The notes under the pieces: generated by a model
What the model was told of the DNA's origin: nothing
What the model saw: the letters and a program-made list of their open reading frames with translations, nothing else
Database searches by the model: none
Source: Aequorivita vladivostokensis
GTDB lineage: Bacteria > Bacteroidota > Bacteroidia > Flavobacteriales > Flavobacteriaceae
Length of the DNA: 64,000 bases
Reading direction: 5' to 3'
Assembly (NCBI RefSeq): GCF_000952855.1
Contig: NZ_JSVU01000008.1
Coordinates: 62,001 to 126,000, forward strand
Shown: positions 43,241-51,240 of the stretch, piece after piece
Numbering within the stretch: the stretch's first letter is position 1
How the letters are laid out: each line of letters opens with the position of its first letter
Program-made: the position numbers and the translations under genes

Positions 43241-44383
43241 TCAATTTTGTTCTTCGTATTCCGTCCAGGTCTGGTTGTTGATGTTCTGATCCAGATTGGG
43301 ATTATATAGTGAATTGTCGCTCTTAATGTATTCGCCTTGATTGTTCATCCAGTATTGGTTGGCTCCTGCCTCTACTTTGTAGGTTTGCCCGGTATTTGGA
43401 TCGCTTACGTTAGTGTTTCCATAAATATAATCTACAAACTGTTCTTGATTGCGATCGCTTGCGGCTTGATTGGCGCGCCAGCTTGCCATATTTTGATCCA
43501 TCGCGGCCATTCTGTCATTGAAACGCGCAGTGTTCTGATCGCCAAAGGATTTTATGTTGGCCATCCGCTGTTGGTGGGCGGCATTGCTCTGTTGCGCAAT
43601 TTGCATGTCTTTTTGGTTAACGGCCTGTAACCATTGTGGATTTATCTGCTGGTTTAAAAGCCCGTTGATGTATTGTGTTTTAGCTTGATCAAAAGCACCT
43701 TCGGAAGCTTCCAAAACCGAATAGGTTATGCCCCAATAACCCCCATACTGGTCATACGAAACAAAATGATGCAGAATAGTTAAAAATGAAGTGCCATCAG
43801 GATCGCGCCATTCCAGCCCCATAACTGTGAAAGTTTTTTGTGATGGCATACTTTTGTAGAGTTGGTCGTCAAATTGTTTGTCCCACGCGGCAATTTGCGG
43901 CATCGGGTATTTCCGCACAAGTTTTCGGTTTATTTTGTCGGCGTATTCCATAAAGCCTTCGTTGATAACTTGCTCAATGGATTTTGGAAGCTGCACTTGC
44001 ATTCCGCTCTGTTGATACATTTGGTTCATCTGCGGATCTTTGGAAAAGATAAAACTGCCGCCGCGCTCTCCGTGAATTTTTATTCCATTCGGACCGGTGT
44101 AAAGATAATCACCGCCATTTTGTTTCTGCCAAGACGAAGGAAGGGGAATGCGGGACATCACTATTCCATTTCGGGAATCTATGGTGTTAAAATATTTCAT
44201 TGCATCGTTTTTAGCCATTTGGTTATCTATAGGTTCATAATTTACCGCCTCATTTTCCTCATAGGAATAATTTTCAAAATTATCCCCATCACCCACATTC
44301 GGCTGTTCCTTATTTCCCTGGAAGCAAGCCGTGAAAAAAATAGACAATAAAACGAAGGAGAAAAGAGAGATGACAGCTTTCAT
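43241..44383 (-). CDS. Hypothetical lipoprotein, 380 aa
   Basis: A lipobox (FFTAC) near residue 20 follows a typical signal. The mature N-terminus is acidic and Asn/Tyr-rich (DGDNFENYSYEENEAVNYEP). Residues about 80-250 form a probable domain with LPSSWQKQNGGDYLYTGPNG and GTSFLTILHHFVSYDQYGG. Residues 255-325 are a Gln/Asn/Ala-rich helical region, and the end is rich in Asn/Gln. I recognise no family. It is anchored in the envelope by its lipid. It lies between the CHAT gene and the mevalonate kinase gene; the function is unknown. Confidence 0.83.
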   Translation of the reverse strand: MKAVISLFSFVLLSIFFTACFQGNKEQPNVGDGDNFENYSYEENEAVNYEPIDNQMAKNDAMKYFNTIDSRNGIVMSRIPLPSSWQKQNGGDYLYTGPNGIKIHGERGGSFIFSKDPQMNQMYQQSGMQVQLPKSIEQVINEGFMEYADKINRKLVRKYPMPQIAAWDKQFDDQLYKSMPSQKTFTVMGLEWRDPDGTSFLTILHHFVSYDQYGGYWGITYSVLEASEGAFDQAKTQYINGLLNQQINPQWLQAVNQKDMQIAQQSNAAHQQRMANIKSFGDQNTARFNDRMAAMDQNMASWRANQAASDRNQEQFVDYIYGNTNVSDPNTGQTYKVEAGANQYWMNNQGEYIKSDNSLYNPNLDQNINNQTWTEYEEQN

Positions 44384-44531
44384 GAGTTGGTGTTTTTAAC
44401 TTAACATCTCTACATCGAACAATCCCCTTAATTGTCATCAAAACACAATACGAAGCTCAAATACAGTTTATTGAAAATTTTGCGAGCAGTTTATTCACAC
44501 TTCTTTCTGAAAATATAATTGTTGAAATGGT

Positions 44532-44539
44532 TATCTTTG
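44532..44539 (+). promoter_or_regulatory. Predicted -7 promoter box of the mevalonate kinase gene
   Basis: TATCTTTG matches TAnnTTTG; it is followed by GCAGCAG and lies 60 bp upstream of the start codon. The same TATCTTTGCAG string precedes lysS. Confidence 0.5.
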
Positions 44540-44599
44540 CAGCAGATTTCAGTTTAAAAAATAAAAAACCGTATTTTTATAGCTACAATAACACAACCT

Positions 44600-45538
44600 A
44601 TGCGCGGCCCCCTCTTTTACTCAAAAATTTTACTTTTCGGCGAATATGGAATTATCAAAGATTCCAAAGGCCTGTCAATCCCGTATAATTTTTATAACGG
44701 TGCCCTGAAAATAGACGAGCACCATACCATTTCCACACACAAATCAAACGCCAGTCTTAAACGATTTGCAGAGTATTTGGAAACGCTTCAGGCAGAGCAG
44801 CCCAATTTGGTCTCCTTTGACCTGGAAGCATTAAAGGCCGATGTGGATAGCGGTCTTTATTTTGACAGCAGCATCCCGCAGGGGTATGGCGTGGGGAGTA
44901 GCGGCGCTTTGGTAGCGGCTATTTATGATAAATATGCCAATGAGAAGATTACCGTTCTCGAAAACCTAACCCGTGAAAAATTACTTGCTTTAAAAGCAAT
45001 TTTTGCTGAAATGGAATCTTTCTTCCACGGAAAATCTTCAGGATTGGATCCGTTGAACAGTTATTTGAGCCTTCCCATTTTAATCAATTCCAAAGACAAT
45101 ATTGAACCAGCGGGCATTCCTTCGCAAACCGAAAACGGTAAAGGCGCCGTATTTTTATTGGACAGTGGCAGCACGGGCGAAACCGCACCGATGGTCCAGA
45201 TTTTTATGGAGAATATGAAGCAGGAAGGTTTTAGAAATATGCTGAAGGATCAGTTTGTAAAACATACCGATGCCTGCGTAGAGGATTTCCTGCAAGGCGA
45301 CGTAAAATCGCTTTTTGGGAACATCAAGCAGCTTTCAAAGGTAGTTTTAGATAATTTTAAACCGATGATTCCCGCGCAGTTCCACAAACTCTGGAAGAAG
45401 GGAATAGACAGCAATGCGTATTATCTGAAACTTTGCGGTAGCGGCGGTGGCGGGTATATGCTGGGCTTTACAGAAGATATTGACAAAGCCCGAAAAGCCC
45501 TAAAAGATTATAAACTGGAAGTGGTTTATAGTTTTTAG
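44600..45538 (+). CDS. Mevalonate kinase (GHMP family)
   Basis: The enzyme phosphorylates mevalonate in the isoprenoid pathway. Its start (GPLFYSKILLFGEYGIIKD) has the family LFGEY motif; the GHMP loop is in PQGYGVGSSGALVAAIYDKY near residue 97. GKSSGLDPLNSYLSLP near residue 148 and LCGSGGGGYMLGFTED near 282 are also present. Length (312) fits bacterial mevalonate kinases. A TATCTTTG box lies upstream. The next gene, 50 bp downstream on the same strand, uses a long isoprenoid, so the pair is metabolically linked to mvaD upstream. Confidence 0.92.
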   Translation: MRGPLFYSKILLFGEYGIIKDSKGLSIPYNFYNGALKIDEHHTISTHKSNASLKRFAEYLETLQAEQPNLVSFDLEALKADVDSGLYFDSSIPQGYGVGSSGALVAAIYDKYANEKITVLENLTREKLLALKAIFAEMESFFHGKSSGLDPLNSYLSLPILINSKDNIEPAGIPSQTENGKGAVFLLDSGSTGETAPMVQIFMENMKQEGFRNMLKDQFVKHTDACVEDFLQGDVKSLFGNIKQLSKVVLDNFKPMIPAQFHKLWKKGIDSNAYYLKLCGSGGGGYMLGFTEDIDKARKALKDYKLEVVYSF

Positions 45539-45588
45539 GAATGACTTTCTCTGAAATTTCTTTCAGATTTCTTCAACTTTAAAATTTT

Positions 45589-46500
45589 ATGCTGAACCGA
45601 AAACAAAAACTCTTTCTTTTAAAGTTTTTCAGCCTGTTTTCTGTGGTTCGCGGCTATAATATTCTCATTATTGTAATTGCCCAATACCTTACCAGTATTT
45701 ACATCTTGGCGCCAGACTTGCCCGTACGGCAGGTTTTGTTTGATGTGAATTTATTAATGTTAGTATTGGCCTCATCTTCTGCAATCGCTGGAGGTTACAT
45801 CATAAATAGTTTTTATGACAGTGAAAAAGATTTAATTAACCGCCCGCGAAAAACGATGCTCGATAAATTGGTAAGCCAACGCACCAAGCTTTCTGCCTAT
45901 TTTGTGCTCAACTTTTTGTCGGTCATTTTTGCGAGCTATGTTTCTTTTCGGGCCGTGCTGTTTTTCTCGATCTATATTTTTTTCCTGTGGTTCTATTCAC
46001 ATAAATTGAAGAAATATCCATTTATAGGAAACATTACGGCGGCCATACTTGCAGTAATTCCTTTTTTCGCAATTTTTGTGCACTACGCAAATTTCGACAT
46101 TGTGATTTTTGTGCACGCCACTTTCCTGTTTCTGCTAATCTCAATGCGCGAACTGGTAAAAGACCTCGAAAACCTAAAAGGCGATTTGGTGCACGGTTAC
46201 AATACCATTCCAGTGGTCTATGGCGAAAAAACCTCAAAAAGAATGTTGACGGTTTTAAGCATATTGACCTTGGTGCCAATCATCTTGCTCATCACAAAAT
46301 TCAAGGAAGAAATAGGCTATATGGATTATTATTTTTACGCAAGCATTGCCGGTTTGGCCGTGTTTCTAGCGGTTTTGTGGTATTCAAAAAACAAGATACA
46401 CTATATGGCCCTGCATAATATTTTGAAATTCGCCATCGTCATCGGCGTTTTTAGCATCGTTTTAATCCACGTAGATTTATTGCTGAACAGGTTTGCTTAG
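45589..46500 (+). CDS. UbiA family prenyltransferase, probable geranylgeranylglycerol-phosphate geranylgeranyltransferase
   Basis: UbiA enzymes attach isoprenoid chains to acceptors in the membrane. About eight to nine membrane segments are visible, with the two Asp-rich motifs: NSFYDSEKDLINRPRK near residue 72 and DLENLKGDLVHGYNTIPV near residue 192. Flavobacterial proteins of this subgroup are usually annotated as geranylgeranylglycerol-phosphate geranylgeranyltransferase-like, by resemblance to archaeal lipid enzymes; the true substrate in Bacteroidota is unsettled. It follows mevalonate kinase by 50 bp and probably shares its transcript. Length (303) is typical. Confidence 0.88.
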   Translation: MLNRKQKLFLLKFFSLFSVVRGYNILIIVIAQYLTSIYILAPDLPVRQVLFDVNLLMLVLASSSAIAGGYIINSFYDSEKDLINRPRKTMLDKLVSQRTKLSAYFVLNFLSVIFASYVSFRAVLFFSIYIFFLWFYSHKLKKYPFIGNITAAILAVIPFFAIFVHYANFDIVIFVHATFLFLLISMRELVKDLENLKGDLVHGYNTIPVVYGEKTSKRMLTVLSILTLVPIILLITKFKEEIGYMDYYFYASIAGLAVFLAVLWYSKNKIHYMALHNILKFAIVIGVFSIVLIHVDLLLNRFA

Positions 46501-46512
46501 AACATTTCTCCA

Positions 46513-46540
46513 CCGACTACCGTCTAACCACTACCGACTG
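46513..46540. repeat. Heptamer array overlapping the 3' end of the TrmH gene
   Basis: Units CCGACTA, CCGTCTA, ACCACTA and CCGACTG are in exact phase. The stop codon of the minus-strand TrmH-like gene (46524-46526) and its last residues (AVGSG) are read from the array. Confidence 0.65.
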
Positions 46541-47072
46541 CGTCGAGCTTCACAAAGAGATCCCAAACCACAACACCCACGCTCACCGAAATATTCAAGG
46601 AGTGCTTCGTTCCAAACTGCGGAATCTCAATAACAGCATCGCTGGCGGAAACAACTTTTTGCTGTACGCCTTTTACTTCGTTCCCGAAAATCACCGCGTA
46701 AGTCAATTCTTTTTGAACGGAAAAATCGTTGAGGTTTACGGCGAGTTCCGCTTGCTCGATGGATGCTACAAAAACGCCTTCGCTTTGCAGTTTGGCAACC
46801 ACTTCCATAATATTTTCGGCATATTCCCAATCCACGCTTTCGGTCGCGCCGAGAGCGGTCTTTTGGATGTCTTTATGTGGCGGTTTTGCGGTAATGCCGC
46901 AGAGGTAGATTTTCTTCACCAAAAAGGCATCGGCCGTACGGAAAACGGAGCCGATGTTGTTCAAACTTCGGATATTATCGAGAATAATGATCAGCGGCGT
47001 TTTTTCCGAAGCTTTGTATTCTTCAGGGTTGATGCGGTCCAGCTCGCTGTTTTTTAGTTTGCGATTTTTCAT
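46524..47072 (-). CDS. TrmH-family RNA 2'-O-methyltransferase (SpoU class)
   Basis: The protein uses SAM to methylate a ribose 2'-hydroxyl in tRNA or rRNA. The three SpoU motifs are seen: ILDNIRSLNNIGSVFRTADA near residue 27, YAVIFGNEVKGVQQKV near 127 and IPQFGTKHSLNISVSVGVVV near 150. The trefoil-knot region is complete. ATG 47072 is preferred; a TTG three codons upstream is also in frame. At 182 residues it is the small, single-domain form without an N-terminal substrate-binding domain. The target site cannot be named. Its last residues come from a heptamer repeat. Confidence 0.92.
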   Translation of the reverse strand: MKNRKLKNSELDRINPEEYKASEKTPLIIILDNIRSLNNIGSVFRTADAFLVKKIYLCGITAKPPHKDIQKTALGATESVDWEYAENIMEVVAKLQSEGVFVASIEQAELAVNLNDFSVQKELTYAVIFGNEVKGVQQKVVSASDAVIEIPQFGTKHSLNISVSVGVVVWDLFVKLDAVGSG

Positions 47073-47110
47073 AGGGGGCAAAGTTAGCTGTTAAAAGTTA
47101 ATTGGAAAAA

Positions 47111-47175
47111 GCTCTTTGCGGCTTTGCGGCTTTGCGAGAGAATTTTACACGCAAAGTCGCAAAGGCGCAAAGTTG
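47111..47175. repeat. Large inverted repeat of octamers (CTTTGCGG / CGCAAAG), copy 2
   Basis: Left arm CTTTGCGGCTTTGCGG plus a third CTTTGCG, right arm ACGCAAAGTCGCAAAG plus a third GCGCAAAG. The arms of about 24 bp can pair. It matches 19873-19940 in design and lies upstream of mutS, next to an AT-rich AAACAAT-type repeat at 47261-47305. Confidence 0.78.
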
Positions 47176-47305
47176 GATGGAAATTGTTGATAAAACCCAA
47201 TAATTCACAACCCCTTCATTTCAAAGAAAAAAGCAATTTCGTTACATTTATAGCTTCGATAAACAATAACAATAAATAATAAACAATAGTAATAAACAAT
47301 AAAAA

Positions 47306-49921
47306 ATGCCCAAGAAGGAAACCCCGTTGATGAAGCAGTACAACACGATCAAGGCCAAGTATCCCGATGCTTTGCTGCTGTTTCGCGTGGGCGATTTTTA
47401 CGAAACTTTTGGGGAAGATGCCGTGCGCGCAGCGGGAATTCTAAACATTACGCTCACCCATCGTAACAACGGTGGCGATCGGACTGAGCTCGCGGGATTT
47501 CCGCACCACTCGCTAAATACATATTTGCCCAAGCTGGTAATGGCAGGCTGCCGCGTGGCAATCTGCGACCAACTGGAAGATCCAAAAATGACCAAAACCA
47601 TCGTAAAACGCGGCGTTACGGAATTGGTTACTCCCGGCGTTGCTTTTAACGATGATATTTTACAATCAAAATCAAACAACTTTTTGGCCGCCGTGCATTT
47701 TGGGGCAAAGGCTTTGGGGGTTTCCTTTTTGGATGTTTCCACGGGCGAATTCTTGGTTTCGGAAGGTTCTGCGGAATATGTGGATAAATTACTGCAGAAT
47801 TTCAACCCTTCCGAAGTGCTTTTTTCAAAACAGAAACGAAAGCTCTTTTCTGAAACTTTCGGCGATAATTATCACGTTTTCCATTTGGAGGATTGGATTT
47901 TTCAGACCGATTATTCCTTTGAAACGCTCACGAAACACTTTGATGTAAAAAACTTGAAAGGTTTTGGCGTGGATCATTTGGAAGAAGGCATAATTGCTGC
48001 CGGTGCGGCACTTCATTATTTAAGCGAAACGCGGCACACCAAACTGCAACATATCTCAAAATTGTCCAGAATTGCCGAAGACGAATACGTCTGGATGGAT
48101 CGTTTTACCATTCGAAATTTGGAGCTGTACCATTCCAACCAGCAAAACGCGGTTACGCTTTTGGATGTGATAGACAAAACCATTTCGCCCATGGGCGGAA
48201 GGCTTTTAAAGCGGTGGATGGCGCTTCCGCTTAAAAATGCTGAAAAAATAAACCGCAGACACGAAGTAGTAAGCTTTCTATTGGACAACCTGGTTACCTT
48301 GCAAAAGATCCAACAATACACCAAGCGCATCGGTGATTTGGAGCGATTGATTTCAAAAGTGGCAACCGGAAAAGTGAACCCGCGCGAGGTTATTCAGCTT
48401 AAAAATTCCTTGGAAGCGGTCGTTCCCATAAAAGCGTTGGCACTGAATTCCAAAAACGAATCGCTAAAAATTATCGGCGAACAACTGCACGACTGCGAAT
48501 TGCTTCGGAACAAAATAAGGGAAACTCTTTTCGAGGAAGCGCCCGTAAATATTCTAAAGGGAAATAGCATCGCCGAAGGTTTTTCGGAAACACTTGACGA
48601 GCTCCGGAATATTTCAGCAAATGGAAAGGAATATTTGGACGAAATGCTGGAACGCGAAACCAAGCGCACGGGTATTTCATCGCTGAAAATAGCTTCTAAC
48701 AACGTTTTTGGCTATTATATTGAAGTGCGAAACACCCATAAAGAAAAGGTTCCGCCGGAATGGATCCGCAAGCAGACACTCGTAAGCGCTGAAAGATATA
48801 TAACGGAAGAATTAAAGGAGTACGAAACCAAAATCCTGGGCGCGGAGGAAAAAATCCTCGCCTTGGAGCAGGAGATTTTTGCAAAACTGGTAGATTGGAT
48901 GCTTCAGTTTATCGGTTCGGTGCAGCAAAATGCGGCCTTGATTGCGCAGTTGGATTGCCTGTGTTCGTTTGCAACCCAAGCCAAAGAGGCCAATTACACA
49001 CGGCCATTGCTGGATGACACTTTCGATTTGGACATAAAGGAAGGCCGCCATCCGGTTATTGAAAAACAGCTTCCGCCCGATGCGCCCTATATTGCGAACG
49101 ACGTTTTTCTCGACAGGGAAAACCAGCAGATCATTATGATTACTGGGCCCAATATGAGCGGTAAATCGGCCATTCTTCGGCAAACGGCTTTGATTGTGCT
49201 TTTGGCACAAATGGGCAGTTTTGTTCCGGCCTCGGCGGTACGAATGGGATGTGTGGATAAGATTTTTACAAGAGTAGGAGCGAGCGACAATATTTCGATG
49301 GGCGAATCTACCTTTATGGTCGAAATGAACGAAACGGCCAGTATTCTGAACAATCTTTCAGAGCGGAGTTTGATTCTTTTGGATGAAATTGGCCGCGGCA
49401 CCAGTACTTATGATGGAATTTCCATTGCGTGGGCGATAAGTGAATACCTTCACGAGCATCCTTCGCGTGGAAAAACACTTTTTGCAACCCACTATCACGA
49501 GTTGAATGAAATGACCGAGACTTTCGCGCGCATCAAAAACTACAATGTTTCGGTAAAGGAGTTGAAGGATAACGTGCTTTTTCTTCGGAAACTGGTGCCC
49601 GGCGGAAGCCACCACAGTTTCGGAATTCACGTGGCAAAGATGGCGGGAATGCCGCAAGCGGTGCTCCAACGGGCCAATAAAATCCTAAAAAGGCTTGAAA
49701 AGAGCCACGCTTCCGAAGAATTGACCGAGGAAATGAAGACTGTTTCCAAAGAAGAGATGCAGTTGAGCTTTTTTAAACTGGACGATCCATTGCTGGAAGA
49801 ACTTCGTGAGGAAATCTTAGATATTGATATTGACACACTTACGCCGGTAGAAGCGTTGATGAAGCTGAATGAAATCCGCAGAATGCTGCAGCGCAATGCT
49901 TCGGTTAAAATGAAAAAGTAA
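47306..49921 (+). CDS. mutS: DNA mismatch repair ATPase MutS
   Basis: MutS binds mismatches and starts repair. The mismatch-reading FxE motif is in [20 protein letters not shown] near residue 31. The ATPase domain has the Walker [18 protein letters not shown] near residue 614 and the Walker [16 protein letters not shown] near 692, followed by [13 protein letters not shown]. At 871 residues it is the full-length MutS1 form with clamp and lever domains. A run of AT-rich repeats (AAACAAT type) precedes the ATG, so the promoter was not located. No mutL is present in the window. Confidence 0.97.
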   Translation: MPKKETPLMKQYNTIKAKYPDALLLFRVGDFYETFGEDAVRAAGILNITLTHRNNGGDRTELAGFPHHSLNTYLPKLVMAGCRVAICDQLEDPKMTKTIVKRGVTELVTPGVAFNDDILQSKSNNFLAAVHFGAKALGVSFLDVSTGEFLVSEGSAEYVDKLLQNFNPSEVLFSKQKRKLFSETFGDNYHVFHLEDWIFQTDYSFETLTKHFDVKNLKGFGVDHLEEGIIAAGAALHYLSETRHTKLQHISKLSRIAEDEYVWMDRFTIRNLELYHSNQQNAVTLLDVIDKTISPMGGRLLKRWMALPLKNAEKINRRHEVVSFLLDNLVTLQKIQQYTKRIGDLERLISKVATGKVNPREVIQLKNSLEAVVPIKALALNSKNESLKIIGEQLHDCELLRNKIRETLFEEAPVNILKGNSIAEGFSETLDELRNISANGKEYLDEMLERETKRTGISSLKIASNNVFGYYIEVRNTHKEKVPPEWIRKQTLVSAERYITEELKEYETKILGAEEKILALEQEIFAKLVDWMLQFIGSVQQNAALIAQLDCLCSFATQAKEANYTRPLLDDTFDLDIKEGRHPVIEKQLPPDAPYIANDVFLDRENQQIIMITGPNMSGKSAILRQTALIVLLAQMGSFVPASAVRMGCVDKIFTRVGASDNISMGESTFMVEMNETASILNNLSERSLILLDEIGRGTSTYDGISIAWAISEYLHEHPSRGKTLFATHYHELNEMTETFARIKNYNVSVKELKDNVLFLRKLVPGGSHHSFGIHVAKMAGMPQAVLQRANKILKRLEKSHASEELTEEMKTVSKEEMQLSFFKLDDPLLEELREEILDIDIDTLTPVEALMKLNEIRRMLQRNASVKMKK

Positions 49922-50019
49922 AATTCAGCAATAATTTATCAAAAAACACTTTGCTTTTGAAGTAAAATTTTTAAATTTGCTCCCGCTTTGCTTAGGAAGC
50001 GACGTTCATTAAATATTCT

Positions 50020-50063
50020 GCGAAAATAGCTCTCCCGATAGCTATCGGGATGGTAAGCGCCAC
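50020..50063 (+). pseudogene. Truncated tRNA-Gly 5' copy interrupted by a palindrome
   Basis: GCGAAAATAGCTC (50020-50032) and TGGTAAGCGCCAC (50051-50063) reproduce the acceptor and D-arm start of the intact tRNA-Gly at 50078, but an 18-bp palindrome stands in place of the AGT of the D-loop. The upstream flank (ATATTCT) is also like that of the real gene (ATATTTCT), which points to duplication of the tRNA's 5' region. No anticodon arm is present, so it cannot be a tRNA. Confidence 0.8.
50033..50050. repeat. 18-bp palindrome inside the tRNA-Gly copy
   Basis: TCCCGATAGCTATCGGGA is a perfect palindrome, identical to the one at 50765-50782 and related to those at 20983 and 56453. Confidence 0.85.
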
Positions 50064-50077
50064 AGAATAATATTTCT

Positions 50078-50150
50078 GCGAAAATAGCTCAGTTGGTAGA
50101 GCGCCACCTTGCCAAGGTGGAGGTCGCGGGTTCGAATCCCGTTTTTCGCT
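50078..50150 (+). tRNA. tRNA-Gly (anticodon GCC)
   Basis: GCGAAAA pairs with TTTTCGC to form the acceptor stem, with discriminator T. The D-arm is GCTCAGTTGGTAGAGC, the anticodon arm CCACCTTGCCAAGGTGG holds GCC at positions 34-36, and the T-arm is CGCGGGTTCGAATCCCG. The 73-nt gene has no encoded CCA. It lies 114 bp before tRNA-Leu in the same direction and probably shares its transcript. Confidence 0.97.
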
Positions 50151-50249
50151 CAACCTTGAATGCCGATGCAATTCGGCATTTTTTGTTAAGTCCAGATTGT
50201 AATAAACAATCTATCCGAGGCTTTTGCAGGCTGAAATTAAACCTGCAAG

Positions 50250-50265
50250 GAGCGCAGCCGAAATG
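50250..50265 (+). repeat. Dispersed 16-bp element touching tRNA-Leu
   Basis: GAGCGCAGCCGAAATG is a diverged copy of the GAGYGCAGTCGAAGTG family. Its last base is the first base of tRNA-Leu. A small hairpin (GCAGG/CCTGC) lies just upstream. Confidence 0.5.
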
Positions 50266-50348
50266 CTCGAGTGGTGGAATTGGTAGACACGCCGGACTTA
50301 AAATCCTGTGACCATTTGGTCGTGCGGGTTCAAGTCCCGCCTCGAGTA
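50265..50348 (+). tRNA. tRNA-Leu (anticodon TAA)
   Basis: The acceptor GCTCGAG pairs with CTCGAGT (first pair G-T). The D-arm contains GGTGGAATTGGTAGACAC, the anticodon loop CTTAAAA gives TAA, a variable arm of class II type (GTGACCATTTGGTCGT) follows, and the T-arm is GCGGGTTCAAGTCCCGC. The 84-nt gene lacks encoded CCA. A terminator follows immediately. A broken copy of its 3' end lies 400 bp downstream. Confidence 0.96.
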
Positions 50349-50354
50349 CACCGC

Positions 50355-50386
50355 GAAACCCCTGTATTTTCAGGGGTTTCTTTTTT
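50355..50386 (+). terminator. Terminator after tRNA-Leu
   Basis: GAAACCCCTG pairs with CAGGGGTTTC around TATTTT and is followed by six Ts, 7 bp after the tRNA. Confidence 0.93.
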
Positions 50387-50479
50387 AAAACGCCTTTTTC
50401 AAAATATGGAAAAGGAACCAAAAAGCGAAAATCCAACTATAAGTTCACCTATAAATTTTGAAATTTGTATGGCTGAAAA

Positions 50480-50773
50480 ATGGTTTTCAACCTATATTCA
50501 AAATCGGTCGATGGCTATTATACTGGCAGCTGTTTAGATTTCACGGAACGTTTTCAAAGGCATTTGGACAAAACCTATTTCGATTCCTATACAAGAAAGG
50601 CATCGGACTGGATTTTATATTTAGCAATAAATGGTTTGGGCTATAAGCAGGTACGGAAAATAGAAAAGCATATCAAATCCATGAAAAGCCGAAGATATAT
50701 TGAGAACTTGAAAAAGTATCCTGAGATGGTGGCGTCACTTATCGAAAAATATGGTGCGGGTTCATCCCGATAG
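50480..50773 (+). CDS. GIY-YIG nuclease family protein, 97 aa
   Basis: LYSKSVDGYYTGSCLDFTER near the start holds the YIG part of the motif (as YTG), the catalytic Arg24 in FTERFQRHL and Glu62 in VRKIEKHIKSMKSRRYIENL. The GIY triplet is degenerate (VFN), and the other frame just upstream reads WFSTYI, so a small frameshift may have moved the start; the protein may be weakened or dead. The C-terminus is odd: its last codons (GAGSSR-stop) are read from a broken tRNA-Leu 3' end, with the stop codon inside the 18-bp palindrome. Small GIY-YIG genes of this kind are common beside flavobacterial tRNAs. It lies 131 bp after tRNA-Leu. Confidence 0.85.
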   Translation: MVFNLYSKSVDGYYTGSCLDFTERFQRHLDKTYFDSYTRKASDWILYLAINGLGYKQVRKIEKHIKSMKSRRYIENLKKYPEMVASLIEKYGAGSSR

Positions 50774-50796
50774 CTATCGGGACCCGCCTCGAGTAC
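50754..50796 (+). pseudogene. Truncated tRNA-Leu 3' copy interrupted by a palindrome
   Basis: GTGCGGGTTCA (50754-50764) and CCCGCCTCGAGTAC (50783-50796) repeat the T-arm and acceptor 3' half of tRNA-Leu (50265-50348). Between them, in place of the AGT of the T-loop, stands the 18-bp palindrome. The copy supplies the last codons and stop of the GIY-YIG gene. No 5' half is present. Confidence 0.85.
50765..50782. repeat. 18-bp palindrome inside the tRNA-Leu copy
   Basis: TCCCGATAGCTATCGGGA, identical to 50033-50050. Its TAG at 50771-50773 ends the GIY-YIG frame. Confidence 0.88.
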
Positions 50797-50798
50797 GG

Positions 50799-50832
50799 AA
50801 TCCCCTTTGTTAATAGACATTGGGGATTTTTT
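50799..50832 (+). terminator. Terminator after the GIY-YIG/tRNA-Leu fragment
   Basis: AATCCCC pairs with GGGGATT across a loop of about 16 nt, followed by Ts. Confidence 0.7.
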
Positions 50833-50893
50833 ATTTTGGATACCCCAGTAGTTTACGTCTTTTTCCTTTAAAATACTTTCAAATCTCGAGCAA

Positions 50894-50926
50894 TAAAAAA
50901 AGCCCTCTCAAAATTGAAAGGGCTTC
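50894..50926 (-). terminator. Terminator after the small acidic lipoprotein gene
   Basis: On the minus strand AAGCCCT pairs with AGGGCTT and is followed by a run of seven Ts; it starts 25 bp beyond the stop at 50952. Confidence 0.85.
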
Positions 50927-50951
50927 TTGTTTATTTAGCAAAATTTGTTGC

Positions 50952-51188
50952 TTATTGACCGTCAGTAGCGTCTTCTACAGCATCTTCGGTTTCCTCAGCA
51001 GCGTTCTCGATAGCATCGCCAGTGTCCTCAGCAGCTTCTTCGATAGCATCTCCTGTGTTCTCCATAGCTTCTTCTACATCGTTAGTTGTAGTTTCTGCAG
51101 TGTCGTCAACTTTTACGGTAGTCTCTCTGCAAGAGTAAACTGAGAATACTAGTGCAAGAGCGGCAAGTGATAAAAATACTTTTTTCAT
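50952..51188 (-). CDS. Small acidic lipoprotein, 78 aa
   Basis: A signal peptide with lipobox SVYSC near residue 20 is followed by RETTVKVDD and then an acidic repeated segment, in which ENTGDAIEEAAEDTGDAIEN and AAEETEDAVEDATDG show an 11- to 12-residue helical repeat. It resembles the three small lipoproteins at 54212-55012, which also start SCRE. The low-complexity acidic helix is likely surface-exposed in the periplasm. The function is unknown. It has its own terminator. Confidence 0.85.
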   Translation of the reverse strand: MKKVFLSLAALALVFSVYSCRETTVKVDDTAETTTNDVEEAMENTGDAIEEAAEDTGDAIENAAEETEDAVEDATDGQ

Positions 51189-51240
51189 TGTTGAAATAGA
51201 TTAGTGATTAATAGTGCGCAAAAGTAATTAAAAATTTAAT

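Noticed and set aside
50089-50436. Minus-strand coding frame across the tRNA-Gly/tRNA-Leu pair
   Set aside because: It is antisense to two clear tRNAs, and its composition is explained by the tRNA sequence.
50820-51143. Plus-strand frame over the small acidic lipoprotein gene
   Set aside because: It is Ser/Phe-rich low complexity, the shadow of an Asp/Glu-rich gene on the other strand with a good lipobox.
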